This document shows, piece after piece, positions 1 to 12,400 of a stretch of 64,000 nt of DNA (the stretch's first letter is position 1; each line of letters opens with the position of its first letter). The position numbers and the translations under genes are program-made. The stretch comes from Gyrodactylus bullatarudis (taxonomy: Eukaryota; Platyhelminthes; Monogenea; Gyrodactylidea; Gyrodactylidae): the NCBI GenBank assembly GCA_012064415.1, contig SSNU01000279.1, forward strand, positions 496,001 through 560,000, written 5' to 3'. The notes under the pieces were generated by a model. It was not told the DNA's origin and searched no databases. It saw nothing but the letters and a program-made list of their open reading frames with translations.

Positions 1-303
1 TATGTTTAAACGTTGAGATAGATCTTCGGCTATTTTATAGACAGCCAAATTGTCAGTAATCTGAATTAATCCATTGAGTCTAATGGTGACAAAATCATCT
101 GAGGTGGGAACACATTTTAGAGCTGAGTTAACCAAGAGAGTTTTCCCACTCCCTCTGTCTCCGCTAACAATAAGAGAGTTACTACTGTTATTATTTATGG
201 TGTTTTGAATTATTTCTGAAATGATTTTATCGTTTTGATCATCGAATTTTATATAATGACCATTATACAATCTGTCTTTGATGAAATTTAATATTGAATC
301 CAT
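1..303 (-). CDS. ORC4: Origin recognition complex subunit 4, N-terminal exon (partial at left edge)
   Basis: ORC4 is an AAA+ subunit of the six-protein complex that binds replication origins in the nucleus and loads MCM helicase. Reading the minus strand from the ATG at 303-301 gives 101 uninterrupted codons that run off the window. A Walker A motif GDRGSGKT sits at residues 48-55, preceded by a hydrophobic strand (SLIV). It is followed by the ORC4-typical stretch TIRLNGLIQITDNLAVYKI, matching the family's LNG-LQ-D-A pattern after the P-loop. The N-terminus is at the length expected for animal ORC4. The gene is head-to-head with the tyrosine-motif gene that starts at 480. Later exons, including Walker B and the winged helix, lie outside the window. 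The family call is made from remembered family features, not from a search. Confidence 0.85.
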   Translation of the reverse strand, partial: MDSILNFIKDRLYNGHYIKFDDQNDKIISEIIQNTINNNSSNSLIVSGDRGSGKTLLVNSALKCVPTSDDFVTIRLNGLIQITDNLAVYKIAEDLSQRLNI

Positions 304-479
304 GTTTCAAAATTGAATTGTTCAAAATTATTCAATTATTTGAAATCATATTTAATTAAAATACACTAGGGAAACTAGGATTTGTTTCGTCAATATCAAT
401 GTTCGAAAAAATTTGTAAATTTTTTCTGCAATCACTACTAGTAATTTACTAGTCGATTGAATGTTTATATCAAGATAGG
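304..479. promoter_or_regulatory. Short head-to-head intergenic spacer (ORC4 / orphan gene)
   Basis: Only 176 bp separate the two divergent start codons, so both 5' UTRs and any core promoters must fit here or overlap. The stretch is AT-rich and has an inverted ACTAGTAATTTACTAGT-type palindrome at about 437-453. No TATA box could be assigned with confidence. A shared bidirectional promoter is inference. Confidence 0.4.
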
Positions 480-3400
480 ATGACGATTTTTTCCGATTTT
501 ATTTGTTGTGCGAAAAAGTCATTACTCTATTCTGAACCGTTGACAAACTTGAATCAATTGGATAAAAATACAGACCTCGATCTAATAGATGAATTTTCAC
601 GACCTTCTCGTAATATTGAGCTACCACCTGTGCCCAAAAACGGTTCAATAGACAAGGAAACATTTAACCCACCCAATTTACCTCAGAAAAAGAGCAAGTT
701 GATACTCATTAAACTCTTATATCTCATCTTTATTCCCTGATTTTTCAGATGACAATAACTACTATGCCACAGTCCCACTATCCTCAATTTACTATTGTAG
801 CCTTAAAAAGGGCTCATCTCGATCAAGCATTTCTAAGAATATCTACAAAACCCCTGTAAGAGCAGCTAAAAGTTCAGATCAGAATTCAATCGATTACTAC
901 AATGGCTATAGCATCAAGAATGATATCGTTGACTCAAATACTCTATCTTCCGATGCGTATAGTTGGATAAATAACAGGCGTACTCATGTAGATAATCAGA
1001 ATCCTTTGAAATATATTCGTCGTCTTATGAAGAAGGCAATTAAACATCATATAAAAACAGTTGATAACATGAATAATAGCTCTAAAGAAGAAAAGGCCGG
1101 CTCTGGGCAATACCGCCAAGTGGCTGTACGAGAGTCTATACCAAGTTTAAAAGCCAGAAATGCTTATCCAAATGCACTCTATTCAGAACCCTTGATGGGA
1201 ATTCCTGTGGAGATAAATGAAAACTCTCTCAACACCCTTAATAGTACCAACAACAATGATGTGAGCTTCTAATTGCAATTTTCTTTAATTACTCATTTCC
1301 TGAGAAACCTACGTATTTTCAACTAGACTGGTTTTTTTCTTGAATAATTTTATTAATATAATGCTATTTTCATTATTTGACACATTCTAGCAACTCTAGG
1401 CATCACTAAAAATAAAACGAATTTTATTGCTTGAATTTATCGTCACGTAATTATTAGAGTTCTGAATATTTTGGTCACTAGAGTGTCCAACTTTTTTTAC
1501 ACCTAAACTATAGTAATCTTATCATGAAGAGGATGAAATGATACCCGTGGGTTAATTGTACTCAGTTAGATTTACTCTCGTGTGTTGTTCCGAGGTAATA
1601 ACATTAGGATCATTATTTTTTGAAAATAATCAAAACAGATTACAAAAATTGAATTTTCTTCTACTCCCAATGACATTAATAAAAGTTTAAATGATACACT
1701 ATCTCTATAGTAATTATTGAATAATCCGACCCTTTCTCTAGTCAACTATGAACGGATATCAGAATACAAACGAATATGATCGAGTTTATTGCTACTCTCC
1801 GACATTGGTCAATTTATCAGCTGATGGAAATCAGGATTTACTCTATAATGGAATTGAGACCAATGAGTCAAGCAACGGTGTTCATTCTTTTAATAGACGC
1901 TTGAATTCTGTTGCTCCCTATGCTGTTTCAACTACAATCGTCTCCCTTAACACCATATCCAGTAACAAGAGAGTTCCTGTTAATGATTCTGACGCGTACA
2001 CAGAAATACCAGAAGAAACAACTGCCAAAGTATGTTGAGGAATAAATCATTTTTTAATTCTTCATGACCCAAATTATTTCATCATTCAAATTAGAAAATT
2101 TGTAATTTTACTAAAATAATCTGAATTCGATTTTGAAAGCCGATTATTCATTTCCTTCCAATGATAATAGAAATTGAAATTAGTTATCTTCAGCAAATAG
2201 GTTTTCAACAAAAGTTCTAAATATTTGACTACACTTTCAAAAAAATCATCCTTGTTCAAGTAACTTTGGTTAGCTTCAGAGAATAGATATCTTTATCCTA
2301 TTTAAAGTATCTTTCAGTTCAAATTATCGCTCAAGAAAGTGGGCTAATCTTTAGTGATTTCTAAAATGAGATTAGAGTCGATTAAAGATCTTGCTGAAAG
2401 AACTATGATTGTTTTGAAGCAATTATAGTTTCCATTTGATAATCACTTGAATCTCATGAATGATTGAGAATCTTGCAGCTCTAAAGCTAATGCCAACTCA
2501 AGCTTCCTACTTGGAAAGATTAAGATCTCCATCATTCCACAGAGCAATAATGACTTGACGACTTAGATTTGCTGTACAAGTCACCGATCTTGTATATTGT
2601 CTGATATGAAAGAAATTAAACCTTTCTTCACTTTTATAGAACAGCCAAACTGCAATTAGAGGTTATGCACCTTCCACTTCATTCAACACCCATGTCCAAA
2701 CGGATGATGTTCCCATTTACGCTGTCTCAACAAATCATTCCAGTTTAAGAAATAAAAAATCCCCCCTTTTGATTAACAACACCCCGACAATACCCTCCTT
2801 GTCAGTTCATTTAGATGAAGGTAAGTTTTAATATTATTAATATAATATTAATATTCATAATTCAAGAAGCGATGAGTTTAACCCTCGCATGGAATTTGGG
2901 GTCAAAAAGACCTCAAGGTGATTTCAATCCTCTATAAATATTTTTTTTCTTTTTGTATGAAATTCTTTTGTAATCCTAGTCAATAATTATTCAATCAAAA
3001 TGATGGTTTTTTTCAGTCGTTGGTCTATTATAATAGATAATTAATTAATAATTATTATTAAACCAAATAACTAACTCAGAAAAAAGTCAGAATTTGGGGT
3101 CTTTTTGACCTCATCCTCTTTTTTTCATCTTATTTTTGATTCTATGTATGGAATTTTTATTTTGTTCGTTATTGCAGTTATCATCTATTTTTTTGTATCA
3201 TGAACTGCTACAATAAAGATCTAGATATGAGCTGCTCTAAAGTGCTATTAATAGAGAATTATTAGATGAATCCGAAAACTTTTCTTCGGCTAGAAGTGTC
3301 GAAGATTATGTCGAAGAGCAAATTTCTGATAAAGAATAAGACGAGGACTCTCTAATTTTTTTCAGATTAACTTTTATCAAAATGTGGATCGATATTTTTC

Positions 3401-6400
3401 TCGATAAAACCTCTATGCTCAATACCTATTACTTGCACCAGATTCACAGCAAATCCAAGACTAACAAAATTTTCCCGATCGTGTATTGATCCTGAAGATT
3501 TTTTCAATTTATTCATTGATGCCAATATTGAATCAGCATATAGCAAATTATTTAAAAAAATATGTATATATACAAGTATATGCAAGACTAAAAAAGAAGG
3601 CTGGATTTGGGTTTTGATCCAGAGCAAGTGATAGAAAACAACAAAGTCGCTGTGGAAAATGCAAAATTTATACATGCGAAGAACATTTTTGCCTATGTAG
3701 TCCTAAATGTCTATAAAATTATCTAAATATTATTTAAAAAGATCTTTTTCTCCGCTAAAGAAAGAAAGTGGGGACAAAAAGACCTCAAATTTCGTCTACG
3801 TGATTTTTTCAAATTCCATGCGAGGGTTAAATGAAATTTTCGATGGCAAAGATATCCGAAAGTTGATTACATATGAGTTTCTTCAGAAAACTGGACGATC
3901 GGAGATCGAATAAAGCGTGCTACTGTGTTTCATTGGTACTCTAACTTTGTAGAAGGAAAGATTTCAATTGATGATGAATCGAAATCAGGCCGACCTTCAA
4001 CCGTCGATAAATCTTTGATTATTGGAGCAATTGAAAAGGAATCATCATCATCTTCAAGAGCGATTTCTTCTGTTTTGGTTCTACGTGCTCTAAGAGAAGA
4101 AAATTTGACAAATTCCTTCCACAGGTGGGTTCCCCGTGATCTCAATGAATCCCATAAAAGGAAACGTGCAGAGGCCTGTCATAGACTTACTCATAGACTG
4201 AGTTATGACAATTTTCTAAAAAATATCGTTACTACAGGTGAAAAATGGATTTATCTCCAAGATGAGAGTCGAAAAAGATCTTGGAAACGAGTCGGTGAGA
4301 CGGCAATCCAACTATCCCCGAACAGTTTCGCAAAGAAGGCAATGCTCACAGTTTTTTGGACCAGAAAAGGAATTATCCACTACGAACTGATGGATTATGG
4401 CCAGACAGTCACCTCTCAAAGATATCTAACCTCACTGAGGCAAATGGTTGCCAAATTGAAGGAAAAATTTCCAACATTCGGTAGGAGATCATTTCAACAG
4501 AAAAATGCTCGACCAAATCTTGGAAGAGATGTCGAAAACTTTTTTCAAGATGAGAATTTTGATGTAATTGAACATCCACCATATAGTCCTCACCTAGTCC
4601 CATCAGATTATCACCTTTTCAGGTCAATGCAACACTTTTTGAAGAAGTCAAAATGGCCTTATCCCCTATTTTGCTTCAAAAAGTCAAGACTTCTATGCTG
4701 ATGGGATGGATCAACTTCCTATTCGCTGGCGAAAATGCATTAATTCAATATATTTCAATTGAGTATTTATGTTATTATCATGTAGCTTTTCAAATATATT
4801 TTTTCATCACAAAAATCTCATTTCTTTTGACGCAACCTGAAAAATATCTTATTAGAAATCAAAATTTTCAAATTTGCATCAACATTTTTCAATTAATTTT
4901 TCTACTCTTATTACTTATGTTCGAGTTTTTTTTTCGAATAAAATTAGTAGTAAAATCAAAGTAACTTTTTTATATTTTTGAGAATAAAAGGCCTTATGTT
5001 TAGTTAGATAAGCGCTAAGAGAAAGGCAAACACTTTAACTCGTTGCTTTCAAAAGATTCTTTAGGCTCCATAATTGCCGTTTTCGTAAAATAAATTTAAT
5101 TTTTTCAGGGTTTATTCAGAATATATTTAATATTAATTTCACGTGAAAATCTGGTTTAAAAAGATCCAATAATTCAAAATTTATCATTTCTACGTAGTAA
5201 AATTTATGGAAAGATAGTGGCGAAAATTTAATTTATCTTTTAATTGAAATTATGCATATTTAAATAAAATTTAGAACAAAAGGAATTTTCTTCTTCTCGT
5301 ATTTTCTATATCAAATGAAAATATAAACTCGAAAAGTTATGTCTCACCCTAGAAGACAGCCTAGCTTAAGTTTAAGAATTGTATTTGTCATCGGGTCTCT
5401 TGTTCCCCTCCCCCCATATGGTATAGCTGAAGAATAAAAGTTGAGATATTTTTTCACTCTTGTACTTTCTTGTTTCCATCTACTACAGTGCTCCTTGTAC
5501 TTTTGCCATGTAGTTCCATTTGGCATCTGTAAAGTGTATACAGTTCTATACGTATAGCCCAAGGTGTAAAGAAAACTGTTTGCCTCATAAAACAATGCAG
5601 TTACAAATACAAATTTTCATCCATCTATTTCAGTTGCATCATAAAATCTCCTTTTGCTTAAAAGATAAGAGCGTTTTTCTCCTTTTGGTAAATTACAAAT
5701 TGAAAGAAGGAGTCTAAAATTGAAACTGGAAGCTTTTCATTTTTATATTATTCCAGTAAGAGCTAAATGATACCCATAAAGATTAGAGAGAGGCAAATTT
5801 TTAAACATCTGTATGTGCAGAGCTCATTTTAAAGAAATATTTTCAACGTATAAAAGTTCCTTTTGAACCATGTATTTAAAATTTTGTTTAGATACCCCAA
5901 ATCACAATTGAAAATGCCGATTTTTGAATTATCGCCAACTATTTTCAATGAATTTTTCTTCTACGATCGATTAAAATCTAAATTTTGAGCCGTTTGAATG
6001 AAATAGGTTCGTAAGGTATTTTTAATCAGCACTGCATATTCTAGTTAAAAAATTCCGATCAATTTGGGATATTTTGAAGATGTTTGGGAAAATGGGATTT
6101 TGAGGTATCAGAGAATTAAAAATTTGGAATTTAAATTTCATAAATGGCATTCATAATGGCAGATCTAACAAATTCGCATTGCTGCCGAAACATTGTTTGG
6201 GGAAAAAATATTTGACTAGCCCTTATAAAGATGTTAATTTTATTGCTTATTATGATTTATTTTAAGGGTTAATTACAAAAAGTCTAAGGGTAAAAGTCCT
6301 ATTTTACAATTGGTCTAAGTCATTTTTACAAAAAATCTAAGATCTATTCGGTATATTATCAAATGGTCAAAGTCTGTTTACAGAAAGTATAAGTGATATA

Positions 6401-9400
6401 TGCGGGTATTATCATTTGGCCTAACAAATTTACATGTTCTATAACTTTAGAAAATGAAAGTTTTAAGGTAAAAATAGTAAATAAGATTTATTTTGGCTAG
6501 TGATAGCATCCTTCCCTATTCAAAATATATCGGTACCTCCACTTAGAGCACACCCATTTTTAATTTATTCTTATAACCATGATTCCAAAAAGTAGCATCG
6601 TGACAAAGTAAATAATTAGAAGTGGTTTTCTGACGAAATTATCTGAAGGGATTTTTCGAAGAGAATTTTTGCTAAAATTAACCTGCATAAGATTCGCTCT
6701 CTAAATTTAGATTTTACATGAAATTACTTCATTTTAACATACTGTATTAACAAATCTTTACATATTTCACACATAATTATGGCTTGAACACCATTCAATA
6801 GAGAATTAAAATTTTTAATTCAATGTTCTATCTCAAAATTGACAACAATTTCAAAAATGAAAGGATGCTATCAGAAGCCGGAGTAAATTTGATTTACACT
6901 TTTTCATATTGTAAACTTTGATTTAGCGTCAAAAACTTATGCCAATTGATAAATATTTTATGCAAAGTTATAGAACGTGTAAATTTGTTAGCCCAAATTG
7001 ATAATACCCGCATATATCACTTATACTTTCTGTAAACAGACTTTGACCATTTGATAATATACCGAATAGATCTTAGATTTTTTGTAAAAATGACCAATTG
7101 TAAAATAGGACTTGACTTTTTGTAATTAACCCTTATTTTAAATTATGAGACATCCCTATCTACTTTTAAGCGACCGCAAAAGAATAAATTAGGTGAATTT
7201 ATTTGTTTCTGATGAGATAATTTTTGGTCCAATTATTTTTCAACAAGATTAATTACAAAAATGCTATTTTATGATGTGTAACTTTTAGTTATAGAATCTT
7301 TACTTCTGCATAACATTTTTAGGCTTAGTATTTTGGCCTACATTATTGAAAGAAGACTAAAGTACATTAATTTTATTAGGCTAAAACTCCATTTTTCTCA
7401 TAGGTCAAACAAATCGTAAAGTTAACCTTGATTCCTCAAATTCCTTGCATGTGATCCGGAAGAAATTCAATGATCTCGCCTTTCGTTTGAAGAAGCGATC
7501 ATTCAATATAAAGTCCGCAGTATTTATTGAAACGCCATCTCCCTGTAATAATAATCCACACGATTTTGAGGATGATAATAATAATGTCAATCAAGATATT
7601 GCTGATAGCTGTATAAACAAAATGAGCCAAATAACCGATGACCATGAAAGCAATATGATGAAAGCTTCCATTACAGGATCACAAATCTATACAAAAATTG
7701 ATGACGTTGTCAAAAGAACCAGCAATTGTTTCCTTTTTGAAGATATTAGCACTTTTAGACACATGGATAGTGAAGGTAATTTTATGAATTAGTAGACATT
7801 CTCTTTCTCTAATTGGTCTAAGAAAATTACTACAATCTCAATGAATGTAGTAAAATCTATTTTTTGTAATGGTTATTGACATATTTTTAATTCATTGACA
7901 AGACAGAATTTCGATACAAGTTAAGAATTCATTAATAATTTACAAATTATGAAAGAAATAGTAAAGGTTAGAGAAAATCAGAATAAAATGTAAGCTAAAA
8001 AAACACAAAAAAACTCTCCAATAAATAGCGACAGTGGAGACAAAAGTGAAAAAGCTCACACATGCCCAGGGTAGTTTAGGGTTGAATGAATAATTTTTGA
8101 TGAAGACATGCGTTTGGTTTTGATCTGGAATATTGGTTCCTTTCAAGACATTCACGATAAAACTTCAACTGGCTATATATATAGAATAATGTTTAACTTA
8201 AAAGATAAGATTATACAAGTTTCGATAAATAGATAACTTCTTTACTACCGTATTTGGGAGTAAAACTGTTTTTAATTTCAGATATCAATAACTATGATAG
8301 CGTTAAGAATAGAAAATCACAAAAAATTGAATGGCCAAGTAAGAGAGAATCCTAACACTCCTCACATCCTCTTTGATGATCTCGAATTGGAAAATAATCT
8401 CTTGATTATAAACATTTTCTAATCCTTAAACTAAAATTAAATAAAACCTGAAACTTGTGTGTCAATATTTACATTCTCAGGTCATATCATAAAAACACCT
8501 CAAGAATTTTCATCCAATCAGAAATTTTCAGAGGTGTATTTATGTCGATCACTGTATCATGCAATCAATGAGAATGTTTATATTGAGCATCACTTTACCA
8601 AAGATGAAATAAATAATTTAGTCAGAACCGGTGCTTTACTTAACAGTGTCACCCTGTATTTACAACCAACTCCCTATATATCTTTATAGATTTTAATTTG
8701 TAAATTCGATGATTATTTAAAATATAGTTATGGTTGCCTGATGACGATGTAATTAAAAAAAGGATAAGTTTATCGGAAAATGGGGTCTGAGGGGAAGTTG
8801 TGTAGTGAGAAGCCCGATTAGAACTGCTTGAGATCGATGGGGCTTGCTTGTTACGAAAGACCATACATTTCAACGACGAGGGTTTTATAAAAGTGAGGAC
8901 CAAGACTGGATCTGAGATATAGAAATTGTATCCTCTCGGCCTTCTTGTGTATTTTTTGAGGAAGTTGGCGAAAAGTCTGGATGGAGTACTTCTTTAGTTG
9001 TATGGTTAGTCTGATATTAAATGAGATGTAAACTTTTCTAGCAGTATAGTAAAGGCATGTTCTTCAACTTTTCTAGCCTTTTTCTGATAAAATTCGATCA
9101 AACTAGCCCCCTTGTGACGACAAGAAAGCCGAGAACAAGAAAAGAGATTCACGTAAAAATAGCAAATCTAGTATGACCTCTACTCTTGTTTATCTGTATT
9201 AATAATCTGAAATCTACAGCATCTCTATAAATTCTACAATCATTCATTAACATTTCTATACCTTTTACAATTCATTAAGGAAGATATGAAATTCGATAAG
9301 GAATTCGTGAAATTCATTGAGGAATAGTACTTTAAAATGTCATTATTGAAGGAAGATATGAAATTCAATAGGGAAGTTGTAAGAAACAATATGAAATTAA

Positions 9401-12400
9401 TGCAATTCATTAAGTTTTATTCGTCAATCAAAGATATCAATCCTTCGCTTGCAAGGGGAAAAAATTAAGATAAAAATTACTTTAAATGTAGTGAATAAAT
9501 TCAATTATCTCAATTAGTCTTTTGATTGGTAAGCTGTATTGGATGGTTGAGTTTAGTGTGGTTTTTTGTGAAGATTGGTCTCAATTCATTAATCACATGG
9601 GAGTTCCATATTCAACCGCTTACAAATGAATCCGTAATCCCAGAGAGAGTTTACCTTGAAGAAGAATGATTGTTGATTAATGATTAATGTCAAAAAACCC
9701 CACAAATTCTACAAAACTTAATTGATCACATCGAACGTTGAACAATGGAGAAAATATTAAATACCTAAGAGGACAAGACGGTATTCCTGTTGCTGAATAT
9801 TTTATGAGAAGAATCTAGGAGATTGCAGAGGAAGCCAAATAAACTCTAGATAAAATAATTATTTGTATTACAATACAATTCACAAACCATGGGAAATATT
9901 ATTATCCTAAATTATTGCGAAAAGAAGATAAAATTTTCCTTTTATGAATTGCATTAATTCCATGTCGTTTCTCACAACTTCCCTATAATAATGACATTTT
10001 AAAATACTATTCCTTAATGAATTTCACGAATTCCTTATTGAATTTTATATCTTCCTTAACAAACTGCAAAAAGTATAGATTTGAAACTATCGAAATAAAA
10101 ATTAGGACTCTAATTACTACTACTACTCTTGAAATTAAAATGGACCTCATTATAGAACTTTATTTTTTAAGGAAAAGTTCAAAAATCGAATGAATACTTT
10201 CAAATTCATGCTGAACAGGTTGATACCAAATGAAAACTAACTGATTAATGACTAGTACTGGCTCATTTCCTAGGATCAAGTGCATTCAAGAGTAAATTCT
10301 AAGACTTTCTATTAGAATTAATTCTTAATTAATGATTACCTGAGTCCATTAACCTGGTTAGAGACCATGATCATGAAATTATCCATCCATCTATACGTTC
10401 AGTTTGATTTCTCTATCCTGTCATGTAACTCATGTCAATATTTTTCTGGGCATAAAATTTGGAAATACTTTTTTTACTGCATGCACCATAATATATATGT
10501 AATATAATCTTTGTTTCTACAGCTTATAATGAGACGTTAATCTCTAATTTCATTGAAACCACAAATTCCTTTGGATAGATTTATTGTAACTTCGCACATC
10601 CGATTGATTGTCTTTACATGCCTTCTTCGATGGAACAATGAAAATACTACTAGGAAGCTTGAGTTGGCATTAGCTTTAGAGCTGCAAGATTCTCAATCAT
10701 TCATGAGATTCAAGTGATTATCAAATGGAAACTATAATTGCTTCAAAACAATCATAGTTCTTTCAGCAAGATCTTTAATCGACTCTAATCTCATTTTAGA
10801 AATCACTAAAGATTAGCCCACTTTCTTGAGCGATAATTTGAACTTTAAATACTTTTTTCACCCCTCATTAATTAGGAAATTTATTAAGTTTCAAGAATTG
10901 TAAAAAATCACAAAATTTCAGTGTAAATTTGTGTTTTCACGGCTTCAGTCAGATCAGATTTCAGAATTTTCAATTAAAATATTCTGTTTTTTCGATTGAG
11001 GCTACTCTCAACTCCGTCAGACCTCATCTTCAGGTGTAGAAGTGGAAATTTTGAGAAGTGATTTTCAAATAGATTTTCAACTCATTACTCATTATAAGCT
11101 TCTTTTTCACCTTTTAAAAACGATCTCTTGGTATTATATTCATATAAAATAGATTGTTTTAAGATACTGTGACTTACTTAATTCAACCGTTTCAGTACAA
11201 CTGAATACAAATCGTAAATTCCTAAAATTTCGGATCAGGATCATTTTAGTTTATTTTGGTATCACCAGATCAAAATAAAAGTGATACGCTGTGTTATTGA
11301 AACGGATAAAGGAAGGAAGATGGCCAAAATTTTGAGTCTAAAAAAATACAAAAGACAAATTCTTCTTAGTTGATAATTTCAAATTTTTTCCCATTTTCTA
11401 GTTGATGTTTCCCAACAAGACAGTGTCAAAATATCGAACAGCCCACTCGTCGACGAAGATGAATATGCAGTCACTTCTCATGTAATTTTCTCCCAGTTCA
11501 AATATTTTACATATTTTTATTAAAGCTAGTTCAAGTGAAGATGAGAATTGACATCTTTTTACTAATGACTCAATATTTATCTCTGGATAGTCAGGAAGAC
11601 AGCTATATATTTTCTATCCGAATCCCATCATAAAATAAGCCCATGAGTGGGTAGAAAATTAAATCTGAAAAAATCTCTCAAACGGAATTGACATCTGCTT
11701 ATCTGAACATTTATAGGTGTGAGAAGACAATCTCCAACAAGTTAGAGTTCATATAGATATAAAATATAGTTATAACTTAATTTGGACGAAGTTTTGCAAA
11801 ATTACTTAAATCGCCCATCGAAATGATGAATTTAATCTTCAAGTATTTTGAGTATTTCGGTTCAAAATATCCTTTTATGCTTCTGGAATAAGATTTAAAA
11901 AAATTTGAAAATTTTAAAAATTAAAACGTTTTTTGACCGGTCTCTTATTATTAGTCATGAAAAATAAGTGAAATTTCATTTTTAACAATTTTTATAGAAT
12001 TTGAGTCATTTTTACACTTTTTTGAAAAAACAAATGTTAATTGAAGTTAAAATAATAAATAGAAAACATTAAAAACGTTTTAAATTAGAAAATTCTCACA
12101 ATTCTGTTTATCTTATTCCAGAAGTATGAAAAGGTATTTTGAAGCGAAATTTGCTTGGATGATGGTAAAATACTTGAAGATTAAGTTTATCATATCGATG
12201 GGCGATTTAATTAATTTTGCAAAATTTCGTCCAAGTCTAGTAATAACCAGTAACCACACTTTGCTTGGTAGGTTTAATGTCTAAAACGAGACCTATTTTC
12301 AAATTAAATTTTTTCAGAGATTCAACTTATGTTGTTTTCGAGATTTTTTTTCACATCGTGAAAGTAATCTAGATTCTAAAAAATCTTGATCGAATTCGAA

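Noticed and set aside
610..748. GT donor at 610 for the first intron of the tyrosine-motif gene
   Set aside because: It is in phase but would discard about 28 codons that look coding (ELPPVPKNG). The GC donor at 694 keeps them and is also in phase.
3925..4701. Mariner frame as a functional transposase gene
   Set aside because: Two of three catalytic aspartates are replaced, there is an upstream stop and a downstream frameshift.
5344..5595. 83-codon minus-strand frame in the large intron of the tyrosine-motif gene
   Set aside because: No family features, no clear splice partner or promoter, and it lies in transposon-rich intronic sequence.
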